From an uncultured Lachnoclostridium sp. (lineage in GTDB: Bacteria > Bacillota > Clostridia > Lachnospirales > Lachnospiraceae), in NCBI GenBank assembly GCA_947369165.1, contig CANBKJ010000027.1, positions 1-36,108 on the forward strand: DNA of 36,108 nt. The letters run 5' to 3'. How positions within the stretch are numbered: position 1 is the first letter of the stretch; the number at the start of each line of letters is the position of its first letter. The translations under genes were made by a program, and so were the position numbers. The notes beneath the pieces are model-generated. The model ran no database searches. It saw nothing but the letters and a program-made list of their open reading frames with translations, and was not told the origin of the DNA. Positions 1-7,469 of the stretch are shown here, one piece after another.

Positions 1-80
1 GAGCTGGCTTTGGCGATGTAATTGTGTCAGGAAATTTCTTATGGTTTGCCTGGCGAGGTTCTAAAAAAGGAGGAAATGAT

Positions 81-1241
81 ATGAAAAAAGGTAAAGTCTT
101 ACAGTGCCTTCTGGTAAGTATGCTGGTGATGGCATGTGTGACCGGATGCATTGGACAGAAAACGGAAACGGTCATTCGCCCAGATGGTACGTGTTCATAT
201 AAGTATACATATTTATATGACAAATCCATGTTTGATAAATTGGAAACTTCAGGGGGGATGGATGACTCAGCCAGGGAATTATCTTCTGGAGATTATGTGA
301 AGGAAATTGTGGAAATCAAGGGAATACCCTATTATTCCTTTAGCAGAAATTTTGAATTTAGTAATTTGAACGAACTAAAAGCATTTTTGACAGAGGATGA
401 AACCTATTTCCGCAAAATAACGTCAGAATCCAAAGCTGCTTCCCAGTACGATAAGAGTTCCCATACGGCACCTTATTCATCGGTGACACTGGATACCGGT
501 ACCTTTATCGGGGTTTTGAAAGATTCTATTTTGGACGAGAGTCTGCAAAAAGATTCTGGAAGTGATAAAACTACTAAATCAAAAGAGACGATAGATGTGG
601 CAGATACGGATCTCAAAGGGAATAAGAGCATTGGTGAGATGTACGAAAAACTGGGGCTTGTGGTAGAGGTATCCATCACACTTCCCTCTACTATTACTGG
701 AAGCAATGGAAAGGTTCAGGGAAATACTGCGACATGGAATATCAATGATCTGCCAGATGATGGAAAACTGATCGCCGTCACGGGAAATAACCCGATCTTA
801 TCCTCTGATAAGACGCCGCCGGTGATCAAAGGAGTAAAAAACCGGGGATTGTATAATAAGACGGTGAAGGTAACCGCGCAGGACAATGTGTGCATGAAAG
901 AGCTGCGGCTCAATGGAGCCCGGTATCATACATCTGTCTTCCGCGTGGGTCAGAGCGGTTCCTATACACTGTCTGCTGAAGATGCCAGTCACAACAAGAC
1001 TACAGTACGGTTTAAGATCGACAAGAAGAAACCGACGATCAAAGGAGCTAAAAACGGAAAGAGATATCGCAAAAACGTTATATTGAGATTTTCCGACAAA
1101 AACGGGATTCGAAATGTCAAAATAAATGGCAAAAAGAAGGGCACCAAAAAGACCGTTCTGAAAAAGAACGGAAAATATATCGTGAAAGCTACAGATAAAG
1201 CAGGTAACACAAGTACGGTGCGATTCTGGATCAGTAAATAG
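81..1241 (+). CDS. Lipoprotein with tandem Ig-like C-terminal domains
   Basis: A predicted membrane-anchored lipoprotein of 386 residues. The reading frame is open further upstream, but the ATG at 81 follows AGGAGG at 69-74 and begins a typical signal peptide: Lys-rich start, hydrophobic core and a lipobox ending VTGC, with Cys23 as the lipidation site. Residues about 25-250 form an unrecognised extracellular region. From about residue 250, after DKTPP, two similar modules of about 70 residues follow; each runs from a PxIKG-type start, through a beta-strand-rich stretch, to a T-VRF end (DASHNKTTVRF, then DKAGNTSTVRF). This resembles bacterial Ig-like surface repeats. The C-terminus is very Lys-rich, which may favour contact with anionic wall polymers (inference). 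argC starts 25 bases downstream, so the two may share a transcript, but nothing links this protein to arginine synthesis. Function unknown. Confidence 0.8.
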   Translation: MKKGKVLQCLLVSMLVMACVTGCIGQKTETVIRPDGTCSYKYTYLYDKSMFDKLETSGGMDDSARELSSGDYVKEIVEIKGIPYYSFSRNFEFSNLNELKAFLTEDETYFRKITSESKAASQYDKSSHTAPYSSVTLDTGTFIGVLKDSILDESLQKDSGSDKTTKSKETIDVADTDLKGNKSIGEMYEKLGLVVEVSITLPSTITGSNGKVQGNTATWNINDLPDDGKLIAVTGNNPILSSDKTPPVIKGVKNRGLYNKTVKVTAQDNVCMKELRLNGARYHTSVFRVGQSGSYTLSAEDASHNKTTVRFKIDKKKPTIKGAKNGKRYRKNVILRFSDKNGIRNVKINGKKKGTKKTVLKKNGKYIVKATDKAGNTSTVRFWISK

Positions 1242-1266
1242 TAATTAGTACAGGAGGATATAAGAA

Positions 1267-2307
1267 GTGATAAAAGCAGGTATTATTGGTTCCACCGGAT
1301 ATGCCGGTCAGGAGCTTGTGAGATTATTGTTGCAGCACAAGGAGACAGAGATCGTATGGTATGGTTCCAAAAGCTATGTGGATGAAAAATTCAGCCGCGT
1401 ATTTGGCAATATGTTTCAGATCGTAGAAAATCTGTGCCAGGGGGATGATCTTCATGCCCTCTGCCGGGAGGCGGATGTAATCTTTACAGCGACGCCCCAG
1501 GGCTATCTTGCCTCTGTGATTGACGAAGAGATCCTCAGTTATTGTAAAGTGATCGACCTGAGTGCGGATTTCCGGATCAAAGATGTGGCGGTGTATGAAA
1601 AATGGTATGGTATCCAGCATAAAAGCAGCCAGCTCATCGAAGAGGCGGTGTATGGGCTCTGTGAGTTGAACCGGGAGAAGATCAAAGGGGCGAGGCTGGT
1701 AGCAAACCCAGGATGTTATCCCACTTGTTCCACCCTTGCCATAGCGCCTATGGTGAGGGAAGGATATATCGATACGAAGACGCTGGTGATCGACGCCAAG
1801 TCCGGCACAAGTGGTGCCGGGAGGGGAGCAAAGGTGCCGAATCTTTATTGTGAAGTCAATGAAAATATTAAGGCATACGGTGTGACCAGCCACAGACACA
1901 CCCCGGAGATCGAAGAGCAGTTATCTTACGTAGCTGGAGAGCCTGTTATGCTGAATTTTACACCTCATCTGGTTCCCATGAACCGGGGTATTCTGATCAC
2001 GGCTTATGCCAGCCTTAAACCAGGCATTACAAAGGAAATGGTTTATGAGGCTTATCAAAAAGCGTACAAAGAGGAGTATTTTGTCCGGGTTCTTGAAGAG
2101 GGAACCTGCCCGGAGACGAGATGGGTAGAGGGAAGTAATTTTGTCGATGTGTGCCCGAAAGTGGACGAGCGAACCGGCCGGGTGATCATGATGGGAGCCA
2201 TGGATAATATTACGAAAGGAGCTGCCGGACAGGCAGTTCAGAACATGAACATACTGTTCGGGCTGGATGAGACAGAAGGGCTTCGCCTGGTTCCGGTATT
2301 TCCGTGA
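1267..2307 (+). CDS. argC: N-acetyl-gamma-glutamyl-phosphate reductase
   Basis: Third step of arginine synthesis: NADPH-dependent reduction of N-acetylglutamyl phosphate to the semialdehyde, in the cytoplasm. The 346-residue length is normal. Residues 1-15 hold the dinucleotide-binding start GSTGYAG. The catalytic cysteine lies in NPGCYPT (Cys150), and the family signatures SGTSGAGR and HRHTPEIEEQ follow. The start is GTG, chosen because AGGAGG at 1252-1257 stands nine bases before it and the protein begins directly with the Rossmann strand. It opens the order argC-argJ-argB-argD, typical of Firmicutes that recycle the acetyl group. No ArgR/AhrC operator was recognised upstream. Confidence 0.97.
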   Translation: MIKAGIIGSTGYAGQELVRLLLQHKETEIVWYGSKSYVDEKFSRVFGNMFQIVENLCQGDDLHALCREADVIFTATPQGYLASVIDEEILSYCKVIDLSADFRIKDVAVYEKWYGIQHKSSQLIEEAVYGLCELNREKIKGARLVANPGCYPTCSTLAIAPMVREGYIDTKTLVIDAKSGTSGAGRGAKVPNLYCEVNENIKAYGVTSHRHTPEIEEQLSYVAGEPVMLNFTPHLVPMNRGILITAYASLKPGITKEMVYEAYQKAYKEEYFVRVLEEGTCPETRWVEGSNFVDVCPKVDERTGRVIMMGAMDNITKGAAGQAVQNMNILFGLDETEGLRLVPVFP

Positions 2308-2309
2308 CA

Positions 2310-2414
2310 GTGTGACTAAAGTCGCGAAAGCGGAGTACGAATGTGCCTGTGCGAAGCACAGGGTCACACGTAGTAATTGATTGTTTGTGCCTGCGGCCTA
2401 AAGTTTGCAGGTAC
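2310..2414. repeat. Two hairpins between argC and argJ
   Basis: The gap holds a nested inverted repeat. Outer arms GTGTGAC (2310-2316) and GTCACAC (2363-2369) enclose the perfect hairpin CCTGTGC-GAA-GCACAGG (2346-2362). A second stem follows, GTGCCTGC (2387-2394) with GCAGGTAC (2407-2414), ending 18 bases before the argJ start. There is no U-run, so these are not ordinary terminators. They could be RNA processing or stability elements, or a dispersed palindrome; the GAA triloop recurs in other gaps of this window. Confidence 0.7.
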
Positions 2415-2432
2415 GGGAAAGGTGTGGTTGTT

Positions 2433-3671
2433 ATGATAAAACAGATCGATGGGGGCGTGACAGCAGCCCAGGGATTTCAGGCGGCAGGAGCAGCTGCCGG
2501 GATAAAATATGAAAACAGGAAGGACATGGCCCTGGTGTACACCAGGGAGCCTGCGGTGGCTGCGGGGACTTTTACTACAAATGTAGTTAAGGCGGCTCCT
2601 GTGCTGTGGGACAAAGAGCTGATCGGAAAAAGCAAACCGTTTCATGCCGTCGTGCTGAACAGTGGTATTGCCAATGCCTGTACGGGAGAGGAAGGCAAAA
2701 AGAACAATGCCTGGATGGCGGCGGCGGTAGCGGAGGAATTGTCTGTCTCTACCCAGGAAGTTCTTACCTGTTCCACCGGTGTTATTGGAATGCAGCTGAA
2801 TATGGGGCCGGTAAAGAAAGGTGCTAAATTGCTGAAGGAGGCTCTGTCAGATACGAGAGAGGCGGCCAGGGCAGCGGCGGAGGCGATCATGACCACAGAT
2901 ACCTGCCCGAAGGAGTGTGCGGCAGAATTCGAGGTAGAGGGAAAGAAAGTGATCGTCGGCGGCATGTCCAAGGGATCCGGTATGATCCACCCGGATATGG
3001 CGACGATGTTAAGTGTGATAACGACGGATGCCTGCATTGGACAGGAGCTTCTCGCGGAGACTCTCAGAAATGTGGTGGGAGATACCTTCAATATGATTTC
3101 AGTGGACAGGGATACTTCTACCAATGACACCTGTATCGTGCTGGCAAACGGAATGTCTGGGATTCCTGAGATCAAGAAGGGGACGGAGTCATATGAAGCA
3201 TTCCGGGGGGCGCTTTTACATGTGGCCAGAGAGCTGGCGAAGCAGATGGCAGGTGACGGCGAGGGCTGTACGAAGCTTCTAGAAGTAAAGGTGGAAAATG
3301 CGGTGACGGTGGAGGCGGCAAAACAGCTCAGTAAGTCTGTTATCACCTCTAATCTCGTTAAGACCGCTGTCTATGGAAGCGATGCTAACTGGGGAAGGAT
3401 CCTCTGCGCTTTAGGGTATGCCGGGGTGAAATTTGATCCGGAGAAGGTGGATCTGACCATTTGTGCCGAAGGCGAAGAGGGCATGGAATCTATCGTGCTT
3501 GTAAAAGACGGAGTGGCGACGGGTTACAGCGAAGAAGAAGCTACTAAGCTTCTCAGTCAGAGTGAGGTATCGGTGGTCTGTGATATGAAACAGGGAACTG
3601 CAGCCGCTGTGGCGTGGGGATGTGATCTGACCTATGACTATGTGAAAATCAATGGGGATTACCGGTCTTAA
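2433..3671 (+). CDS. argJ: Bifunctional ornithine acetyltransferase / N-acetylglutamate synthase
   Basis: ArgJ moves the acetyl group from N-acetylornithine to glutamate, giving ornithine and regenerating N-acetylglutamate; bifunctional members can also use acetyl-CoA. The 413-residue protein has the self-cleavage site in MIHPDMATML, with Thr191 expected to become the N-terminal nucleophile of the beta chain. TTNVVKAAPV near the N-terminus and GSDANWGRILCALGYAG near the C-terminus are further family motifs. I chose the ATG at 2433, preceded by AAAGGTG; an in-frame start at 2343 would run through the hairpin region and add 30 unrelated residues. No separate argA is visible here, which fits a bifunctional enzyme (inference). 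Confidence 0.97.
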   Translation: MIKQIDGGVTAAQGFQAAGAAAGIKYENRKDMALVYTREPAVAAGTFTTNVVKAAPVLWDKELIGKSKPFHAVVLNSGIANACTGEEGKKNNAWMAAAVAEELSVSTQEVLTCSTGVIGMQLNMGPVKKGAKLLKEALSDTREAARAAAEAIMTTDTCPKECAAEFEVEGKKVIVGGMSKGSGMIHPDMATMLSVITTDACIGQELLAETLRNVVGDTFNMISVDRDTSTNDTCIVLANGMSGIPEIKKGTESYEAFRGALLHVARELAKQMAGDGEGCTKLLEVKVENAVTVEAAKQLSKSVITSNLVKTAVYGSDANWGRILCALGYAGVKFDPEKVDLTICAEGEEGMESIVLVKDGVATGYSEEEATKLLSQSEVSVVCDMKQGTAAAVAWGCDLTYDYVKINGDYRS

Positions 3672-3704
3672 TCTTAATAAGAACAGGAAAGGTTATGGAG
3701 AAAA

Positions 3705-4607
3705 ATGGAAGAATTTATGCATGAGGTGCTGATCAAGGCGGAGACCCTGATCGAAGCGCTTCCTTATATCAGAGATTTTAATAATAAAAAAGTAGTGGTA
3801 AAATACGGTGGCAGCGCCATGCTGGATGAAAAACTCCAGCAGAGCGTGATCAAAGATGTCGCCCTGCTGAAGCTGGTGGGAATGAAGCCGATCATCGTTC
3901 ATGGCGGCGGAAAGGAGATCAGCAAGTGGGTGAAGCTCATGGGCAAAGAGCCGGAGTTTGTTGAGGGACTCCGGGTGACGGATGACGACACCATGGAAGT
4001 GGCAGAGATGGTGTTAAATAAGGTAAACAAACATCTGGTGCAGATGATGGAGAAGTTAGGCGTCCGGGCTGCCGGAATCAGCGGAAAGGATGGCGGCACG
4101 ATCCACTGCGATAAAAAAATGGTTAATGGCAGGGATATCGGTTATGTGGGAGATGTAAAGGAAGTAAACTGCGAGCTCATCGATACTCTTTTGGAAAATG
4201 ATTTTGTACCGATCATCGCTCCCATCGGTCTTGGTGATGATTTTAAGTCTTATAATATTAACGCCGACGATGCGGCATGTGCCATCGCCAAATCCATAAA
4301 GGCAGAGAAACTTGCCTTTATGACAGATATAGAAGGGGTGTGCCGGGATGCCGGAGATCCCTCTACGCTGATGTCCGTGCTGACACTGGATGAGGCAAAT
4401 AAGCTGATCGAGGACGGTTTTATCGGCGGCGGTATGCTTCCTAAGCTGAGAAACTGTATTGATGCGGTAGAAGGCGGCGTGAGCCGGGTTCATATCCTTG
4501 ATGGGAGAAGGGACCACTGCCTTCTTCTTGAGTTCTATACGAAAAAAGGAATTGGGACGGCGATCATCAATAACGAAGAGAATCTGTATGCCCATGAAAC
4601 AGAGTAG
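3705..4607 (+). CDS. argB: Acetylglutamate kinase
   Basis: Phosphorylates N-acetylglutamate with ATP, the second step of the pathway. Amino-acid kinase family, 300 residues. Visible motifs are KYGGSAM (phosphate-binding Lys and glycines), VHGGGKEIS, the substrate-side [17 protein letters not shown] and a C-terminal GGGMLPKL. An N-terminal helix of about 25 residues precedes the first strand; in this family that extension goes with hexameric, arginine-inhibited kinases, so end-product inhibition is likely (inference from family). The start is not certain: the ATG at 3705 has a GGAG only four bases away and AGGAAAGG twelve bases away, and an in-frame ATG at 3717 is also possible. The stop codon is part of the hairpin that follows. 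Confidence 0.97.
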   Translation: MEEFMHEVLIKAETLIEALPYIRDFNNKKVVVKYGGSAMLDEKLQQSVIKDVALLKLVGMKPIIVHGGGKEISKWVKLMGKEPEFVEGLRVTDDDTMEVAEMVLNKVNKHLVQMMEKLGVRAAGISGKDGGTIHCDKKMVNGRDIGYVGDVKEVNCELIDTLLENDFVPIIAPIGLGDDFKSYNINADDAACAIAKSIKAEKLAFMTDIEGVCRDAGDPSTLMSVLTLDEANKLIEDGFIGGGMLPKLRNCIDAVEGGVSRVHILDGRRDHCLLLEFYTKKGIGTAIINNEENLYAHETE

Positions 4608-4642
4608 CTCAACGGCGCCAATTTGAACCTGCCGTCGAGCTA
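4605..4642. repeat. Nested hairpin in the argB-argD gap
   Basis: TAGCTC (4605-4610, including the argB stop codon) pairs with GAGCTA (4637-4642). Inside it ACGGC (4612-4616) pairs with GCCGT (4631-4635). No U-run follows. The structure ends 28 bases before the argD start and may be an RNA processing or stability element. Confidence 0.65.
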
Positions 4643-4669
4643 ATATAACATAAAGTGAGGTTTAATGAA

Positions 4670-5860
4670 ATGATGAAAAACAGCATAGATGATGCGGAAA
4701 CATATTTGATCCACTCCTACAACCGCTATCCGGTGGAGCTGGATCATGGGCAGGGGGTATACCTGTTTGATACGGAGGGAAAAAAATACCTTGATTTTGG
4801 CGGCGGCATCGCCGTATGTGCACTTGGCTACAGCGATGAGGAATTTAAAGAGGCGCTGAAAGAACAGATTGACAAGGGACTGCATTTTTCCAATTACTTT
4901 TATTCAGAGCCTTTAAAGAAGGCCGCGCAGGGACTGGCAAAGGCTACGGGCCTGGACAAGGTATTTATGGCAAACAGTGGAACAGAGGCGAATGAAGGCG
5001 CTTTGAAGCTGGCGAGAAAATATGCCTTGATGAAAGGATATATGGACCGGACGGAGATCGTCTCCATGAATAAGGCGTTTCATGGAAGAAGTATGGGAGC
5101 GCTGTCCGTGACGGGGACCAAGAAATACCGGGAACCCTTTGAACCGCTGATCTCCGGAGTCAGCTTTGCTGATTACAATGACTTGAAGAGTGTGGAGCAG
5201 AGCATATCAGACAAAACATATGCAGTCATCCTGGAGGCAGTCCAGGGTGAGGGCGGCATCTACCCGGCAGAGGAAGCATTTCTAAAAGGCATCCGCGAGC
5301 TCTGCCACAAGCATGATATCATGATGATCTGCGATGAGATCCAGTGTGGAATGGGACGTACGGGAAAGATGTTCGCCTATGAAAATTACGGCATAAAGCC
5401 GGATATCGTCACGATGGCGAAAGGAATCGGAAATGGCATCACCGTGGGCGCTATTGCGGCGACGGAAGAGGTGGCAAAGGCATTAGTACCAGGAGACCAC
5501 GGTACGACGTTTGGCGGAAATCCCCTTGCTTGTACTGCCGTCGTCAAGTCTCTGGAAATTTTCGAGAAAAAAAAGATTCTGGAACATGTAAATTCCATGG
5601 GAAAATATCTTGAGGACAAACTCTCCGGGCTTGTGGAATCATATGCTGTGGCGAAGGAGACGAGAGGACTTGGCCTGATGCGGGGGCTGGAGTGCGATGC
5701 GCCGGTGGGAGAACTCTGCAGTAAGGCGCTGGAAAAGGGATTGATCCTGATGAGTGCCGGAACCAATGTGATCCGTTTTGTCCCTCCGCTGGTGGTAGAG
5801 AGATGTCACATCGATGAAATGACAGGGATTCTTGAACAGATCCTTTCAGAATATGAGTAG
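4670..5860 (+). CDS. argD: Acetylornithine aminotransferase
   Basis: PLP-dependent class III aminotransferase converting N-acetylglutamate semialdehyde plus glutamate to N-acetylornithine plus 2-oxoglutarate. 396 residues. It carries GGGIAVCALGY, the phosphate-binding NSGTEANEGALKLAR, FHGRSMGALSVTG, the cofactor Asp in ICDEIQCGMGRTG and the Schiff-base lysine in MAKGIGNG (Lys251). A GTG at 4655 is in frame but has no ribosome site; GTGAGG at 4655-4660 stands nine bases before the ATG at 4670, so I start there (ATG at 4673 is the near alternative). Last gene of the arg cluster; argF and argGH are not in the window. Confidence 0.96.
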   Translation: MMKNSIDDAETYLIHSYNRYPVELDHGQGVYLFDTEGKKYLDFGGGIAVCALGYSDEEFKEALKEQIDKGLHFSNYFYSEPLKKAAQGLAKATGLDKVFMANSGTEANEGALKLARKYALMKGYMDRTEIVSMNKAFHGRSMGALSVTGTKKYREPFEPLISGVSFADYNDLKSVEQSISDKTYAVILEAVQGEGGIYPAEEAFLKGIRELCHKHDIMMICDEIQCGMGRTGKMFAYENYGIKPDIVTMAKGIGNGITVGAIAATEEVAKALVPGDHGTTFGGNPLACTAVVKSLEIFEKKKILEHVNSMGKYLEDKLSGLVESYAVAKETRGLGLMRGLECDAPVGELCSKALEKGLILMSAGTNVIRFVPPLVVERCHIDEMTGILEQILSEYE

Positions 5861-5900
5861 TTTCCGCTGCGCCGGGCCAGCCCGACGGAGCCGTTGATCT

Positions 5901-5949
5901 AAAAACTGCCATCCAACGTCATAATATTATACTATATGGCGTGGATGGC
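5901..5949 (-). terminator. Terminator of the HD-GYP gene
   Basis: Perfect 8-bp arms GCCATCCA (5908-5915) and TGGATGGC (5942-5949) with an AT-rich loop. Read on the minus strand the hairpin is followed by AGTTTTT, so it fits as an intrinsic terminator just after the minus-strand gene ending at 5959. It may also slow transcripts coming from argD. Confidence 0.7.
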
Positions 5950-5958
5950 TGTTATGCT

Positions 5959-7077
5959 TTACTGAATGATGATGCTGGCGCACTCCAGATCATCAGCCAG
6001 ATTATATACGTTTCCGGTTTTTAAACCGACTACAGTTGGTCTTAGGACGGAGTGCTTGTTATTCTTTACCACTCTGGCGTCCTCCCCGATGCTGAGTGTC
6101 ACGGTGGAATTCACCGGGTATAGGATAACACTTTCGAGAAAACATTTCATGGCGGAGATGTCAAGTTCCTCCGTCATAGCCATGATCATCTCCACGGCGG
6201 TACGCTGTGAAAATGATTTCTTGTAAGGGCGCTCTGTCACGAGGGCATCGTATACATCTGTCACGGAAAGGATTTTGGCATAGGGAACGATCTTTTCAGA
6301 GGTGCAGCCAAGAGGGTACCCCTTCCCGTTCATTTTTTCATGGTGCTGCAGCACCGAAAGGGAAATAACATCTGAAAATTCTTTCTTTTGTTTTAATATC
6401 TCATAGCCAAGAGTCGAATGGGACTTCATGATGGCAAATTCTTCGTCGCTTAATCTGGCTGGTTTATTCAGAATCTCCAGCGGAATTTTTGATTTGCCCA
6501 TGTCGTGGAGCAGCCCGGCGATGCCGATATCGTATACCTCCTTTTGTGAGAGTCCTTTGTTTCTGGCGATGATCATAGACAGTGTGGCTACATCCACACT
6601 GTGTTTGAAAGTGTATTCATCGCTGGTCTTTAACGCACTGATATCCACAGCGAGAGCATCGTTGTCATCGATGGCTTTCATCAGATCTGCCGTAATTTTA
6701 TTGGCGGTATTGGTAAACTGTGCCGAGCTGGAATTGTTATAGAGATATTGTATCCCCTCAGAGACACGTTTTTTTACACTTTCGGTAAGCTGGACCTTAG
6801 CGGGATCCTTTGTCTTATATTTTTCTATATTTTTGCACACAAAATCAGGCAGGGGTGGTTCCGGCTTGTCCGGTTCCGGATCTTCTTCCCCTTCCTGTAT
6901 GTAGACACCGGTGATTCCGCGTTTTTTCATTCCATCGATAAGAAACTCGTCTAGCTGGGTGCCGCGGGCGATCAATGTGCGGTCCATTCGGTCTTTGATC
7001 GTCTGATCTATCTTCATCCCCTCTTTCAGGGCGCTAATGCGTACATAATAACGTCTAATCAATCCATCCACCACCAT
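5959..7077 (-). CDS. HD-GYP domain protein (putative c-di-GMP phosphodiesterase)
   Basis: 372 residues. The C-terminal half (about 150-330) is an HD-GYP domain: HDMGK at 191-195 supplies the HD pair, and HHEKMNGKGYP at 245-255 gives the paired histidines and the GYP signature. Family members cleave cyclic di-GMP or related signals using a two- or three-metal centre. The N-terminal 70 residues resemble the leader domain often found before HD-GYP, followed by an acidic Pro-rich linker (EEDPEPDKPEPPLPD). No membrane segment or receiver domain is visible, so the input signal is unknown. The ribosome site before the ATG is weak; nearby GTG codons are alternatives. It is a single gene between two plus-strand operons. 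Confidence 0.9.
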   Translation of the reverse strand: MVVDGLIRRYYVRISALKEGMKIDQTIKDRMDRTLIARGTQLDEFLIDGMKKRGITGVYIQEGEEDPEPDKPEPPLPDFVCKNIEKYKTKDPAKVQLTESVKKRVSEGIQYLYNNSSSAQFTNTANKITADLMKAIDDNDALAVDISALKTSDEYTFKHSVDVATLSMIIARNKGLSQKEVYDIGIAGLLHDMGKSKIPLEILNKPARLSDEEFAIMKSHSTLGYEILKQKKEFSDVISLSVLQHHEKMNGKGYPLGCTSEKIVPYAKILSVTDVYDALVTERPYKKSFSQRTAVEMIMAMTEELDISAMKCFLESVILYPVNSTVTLSIGEDARVVKNNKHSVLRPTVVGLKTGNVYNLADDLECASIIIQ

Positions 7078-7276
7078 TTTTTCGTGTATCAGTTATTCAT
7101 ATATCCAAAGTGTATAGTATAACTTATATATCGGCAGAAATGGAAATATTATGAATATGGCAAAAAAGTATATTATTATGAAAAATTTTAACAAAATAGA
7201 AAAATAAAGAAAAATGATTTATAAACTTTATTTTATAAAGTAAAAAAAGAATTTATTAAAAAAAACAAAAAAGTGC

Positions 7277-7305
7277 TTGAAAAGTCATAAAAATTATTGT
7301 ATAAT
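7277..7305 (+). promoter_or_regulatory. Promoter of the gltB operon
   Basis: TTGAAA (7277-7282), a 17-base spacer and a perfect TATAAT (7300-7305), with AT-rich DNA upstream. The start point is expected near 7312, which puts the transcript's first bases right at the terminator hairpin beginning at 7316. The rest of the 7078-7440 gap is AT-rich with no gene. Confidence 0.85.
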
Positions 7306-7315
7306 GCATTCAGAC

Positions 7316-7371
7316 AAAGGTGTCAGAGAAGAAATACATACCCAAAGTGTTTCTTTCTGGCACCTTTTTTT
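7316..7371 (+). terminator. Leader terminator (attenuator) before gltB
   Basis: Arms 7316-7334 and 7350-7367 form an approximately 18-bp stem with one bulge and two G-U pairs, around a 15-base loop, followed directly by a T-run to 7371. It lies between the promoter and gltB, so transcripts should stop here unless the hairpin is prevented. The 5' arm overlaps a small GAC-AAAGGT-GTC hairpin whose hexaloop has A at position 1 and G at position 4, the pattern ANTAR proteins recognise. That stem is only 3 bp and I could not find a convincing second hexaloop hairpin. Confidence 0.8.
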
Positions 7372-7469
7372 GTTTCAAATGAGACAGAAAGAATCAAATC
7401 AAATGCGCATCATTTTCCAGGGTATGGGATGTCGGTCTTGTGAAGGTGCGTGAGAATGGAGGAATCGGT

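Noticed and set aside
1-80. Frame of the lipoprotein stays open back to base 3, and another frame reads to a stop at 62-64.
   Set aside because: The signal peptide and ribosome site mark the start at 81; the upstream residues look random and no end of an upstream gene can be identified.
7200-7260. AT-rich palindrome AACTTTAT/ATAAAGT upstream of the gltB promoter, considered as an operator or riboswitch.
   Set aside because: The sequence is nearly all A and T, so such pairing is expected by chance; no known motif was recognised.
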